In this document: in pieces, positions 5,128 to 6,623 of the stretch
Layout: each line of letters opens with the position of its first letter
How positions within the stretch are numbered: the first letter of the stretch is position 1
Assembly: GCA_016866585.1 (NCBI GenBank)
Contig: VGMB01000088.1
Coordinates: 1 to 6,623 of the forward strand
Direction: 5' to 3'
Origin: Chlamydiota bacterium
Lineage (GTDB): Bacteria; Chlamydiota; Chlamydiia; Chlamydiales; Rhabdochlamydiaceae
DNA: 6,623 nucleotides
Notes under the pieces: generated by a model
The model's database searches: none
What the model was told of the DNA's origin: nothing
The model's input: only the letters and a program-made list of their open reading frames with translations
Position numbers and translations under genes: made by a program

Positions 5128-6623
5128 GCTGTTTGTTCCTCTCTAGCTATACTTTCTTGCATATTAATGAAGCTGCCTAGTCCTGTTTGACACCAATTAA
5201 TATATCTATGAAATAGATTATCTCTTTGATTATTAATCATTAAAACATCCAGCTTATTTTTGAAATTATACTTCCATTGCTTGAGAAGCATGAATTTTTT
5301 TTCAGAAAGCTGTCGCTGCAATCGCAAGTCAACAGCTACATCTATTTGCTGTAGCAAAGGAAGATCTAGATTTCCCTCAGAGGCGCATTCCAATTCAATA
5401 AGCTTAATTCCATTTTCTTTTTCCCAAGGATAGGAACCAAGAAGAAGAAGATACCCATGCGTTGCCATGGTCTCAAGAACTGTTGCAGCGCCCGCCTTTG
5501 AAAGTCCTACTGGGCATATATTCATAAGTTCATTCATTTGAGAAGGAGTTATAAGCCCACATATTGTGAAGTTCTTTGCTTCTGGAACGGTTGAATTTAT
5601 AAGAGTATCTCTTAATTCTTGCTCCATATCTTTGTTATTGCCACACACAATAAAGTACTTATATCTTCTCTTAGACTTAGCTTGTAATAGTTGATTAAAA
5701 ATTTTTCTGGTATCTGCAGTGCCGTGTTTACCCATAGTAATGAATACTGGGATTTCATCATCTTTAACTAACCATTTATCTTTGATTTTTTTCAGATGAT
5801 TTACGTCATAAATAGGATAAAATGTTTTTCCTACAGGGTATCCAATAACTTCAAATTGATTTCTTAATTTTGCATATGGAACCTTTAAAAAATCAGCCAA
5901 TTTTCTCAATGCTTCATCATAAGTATCATTAGAATCATAAAGATCTAACCTATGGCATTTTTCAAATATGGACTTAAACATAGATGGATTAGTCTCGAAA
6001 AGCCAAAAACGAATTTCATCCGAGTAATTTTCTCTGTAGTACGATTCTAAAGATGGACAAAGTTCAAAATCAGATTGCATCATCCTAAATGGAACACCAA
6101 GGGAAGTTAGAGAAAAATCATCTATAAGATAAGATCGAGTAGAAATTATGAGATCCGGGTTAATTTTTACTACTTCATTCTTGAGTGCATTTAAAAAATT
6201 AGAAGGAATAAATTTATGAACATCTCGACTTAACTGTTTTCTTCCTGGGATCAAGCTGTAATCGTTAGTTTGCTGGAAGATTGCAGAGTAAATCATATCA
6301 TACGTACAAATACCTGTAGCCATCTTAATAGGGTCTATCTTCCTTGCTAGATCTTCAGTATCTATAAGGACTACCTCAATATCATTTCTAGTGTGTAAAT
6401 ATTCGACGATCGCATAGGCAACAGATAAATTCCCACCACTGCAACTAGAGGTAAGTACAACAACAGTGAATTTATCATTTTTTTCTTCAGGAAGGCAGAT
6501 AGAAGATCTGTTTGCATCAACTACAAATGCTTCTAGCTCTCTTTTATAATTTCTAATCAATTTTTCAGATCCCTCTATGTGGGCTAGTGCTGAAAAAAAT
6601 GATTGATCAGGAGGACTTTTTGG
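5124..6623 (-). CDS. GT28-type (MGDG synthase/MurG-like) glycosyltransferase, 5' end outside the window
   Basis: The product resembles GT-B glycosyltransferases of the monogalactosyldiacylglycerol-synthase/MurG group, which transfer a sugar from a nucleotide donor to a lipid acceptor at the membrane face. Numbering from TTG at 6560, SSCSGGNLSVAYAIVEYL (38-55) corresponds to the N-terminal GGG.H.sAa.Ai acceptor-site loop. MMQSDFELCP (Asp164) matches the conserved TDf..h segment. ITMGKHGT marks the start of the donor-binding domain. LSKAGAATVLETMA (Lys355-Gly357, Glu363) and WEKENG (Glu382, Asn383) match the KaGp.T..Ea and QE.N nucleotide-sugar motifs. The His of the first loop is replaced here by Asn/Leu. 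The frame stays open without stop or ATG from 6560 to the window edge (21 more codons), so the gene is probably truncated at its 5' end. TTG at 6560 has GAGGGA nine bases upstream and is a weaker alternative start. The stop overlaps the next gene by ATGA. The sugar and acceptor are unknown; diacylglycerol or another lipid is the best guess. Confidence 0.82.
   Translation of the reverse strand, partial: PKSPPDQSFFSALAHIEGSEKLIRNYKRELEAFVVDANRSSICLPEEKNDKFTVVVLTSSCSGGNLSVAYAIVEYLHTRNDIEVVLIDTEDLARKIDPIKMATGICTYDMIYSAIFQQTNDYSLIPGRKQLSRDVHKFIPSNFLNALKNEVVKINPDLIISTRSYLIDDFSLTSLGVPFRMMQSDFELCPSLESYYRENYSDEIRFWLFETNPSMFKSIFEKCHRLDLYDSNDTYDEALRKLADFLKVPYAKLRNQFEVIGYPVGKTFYPIYDVNHLKKIKDKWLVKDDEIPVFITMGKHGTADTRKIFNQLLQAKSKRRYKYFIVCGNNKDMEQELRDTLINSTVPEAKNFTICGLITPSQMNELMNICPVGLSKAGAATVLETMATHGYLLLLGSYPWEKENGIKLIELECASEGNLDLPLLQQIDVAVDLRLQRQLSEKKFMLLKQWKYNFKNKLDVLMINNQRDNLFHRYINWCQTGLGSFINMQESIAREEQTA
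5137..5142 (-). promoter_or_regulatory. Ribosome-binding site fixing the start of the IQ-motif protein
   Basis: AGAGGA on the minus strand lies nine bases before the ATG at 5127, inside the end of the upstream glycosyltransferase gene. Together with the ATGA overlap it decides for the first Met over Met20. Confidence 0.65.

Noticed and set aside
6558..6560. TTG as the certain start of the MGDG-synthase-like protein
   Set aside because: A GAGGGA nine bases upstream makes it possible, but the frame stays open with normal-looking coding sequence to the window edge, so I treat the gene as 5'-truncated.

Overview
The window is AT-rich and most resembles a chromosome segment of an environmental chlamydia (Parachlamydiales: intracellular bacteria of amoebae and other protists). 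The main reason is the gene at 404-1660, which resembles DUF1207, a family I know essentially from Chlamydiae. A class III cyclase remnant, a eukaryotic-type IQ motif and a tRNA gene without an encoded CCA end are all compatible with such a host-associated organism. This placement is inferred from protein character, not from a search.

Layout. Positions 45-292 (+) hold a decayed class III adenylate/guanylate cyclase catalytic domain, with stop codons, an internal deletion and a frameshift. Facing it is a predicted outer-membrane DUF1207-like protein (404-1660, -), with an extended -10 promoter about 40 bp upstream of its start. Divergent from that gene is a two-gene unit (1868-3186, +): a HAD-IIA-type phosphatase-like protein overlapping by ATGA with a HIT-family nucleotide-binding protein. 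A tRNA gene with a CAT anticodon follows (3244-3317, +) behind its own likely promoter.

The remaining half (3355-6623, -) is a two-gene unit read toward the tRNA. The upstream gene, open through the right window edge, encodes a GT-B glycosyltransferase of the MurG/MGDG-synthase type (GT28-like). Its stop overlaps the start of a 590-residue protein by ATGA. That protein has a near-perfect IQ calmodulin-binding consensus near its N-terminus, a middle region with faint protein-kinase-like spacing, and a C-terminal part resembling fucosyltransferase-type glycosyltransferases (HxR motif, FTDxxD, QSNFS).

The most interesting object is this coupled pair: a lipid/cell-wall-type glycosyltransferase produced together with a possible glycosyltransferase that carries a eukaryotic calmodulin-binding signature. 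A bacterium has no calmodulin, so the IQ motif suggests, as inference, that the 590-residue protein may act in the host cell and be activated there. The other genes look like housekeeping or envelope functions, plus one eroded signalling gene.
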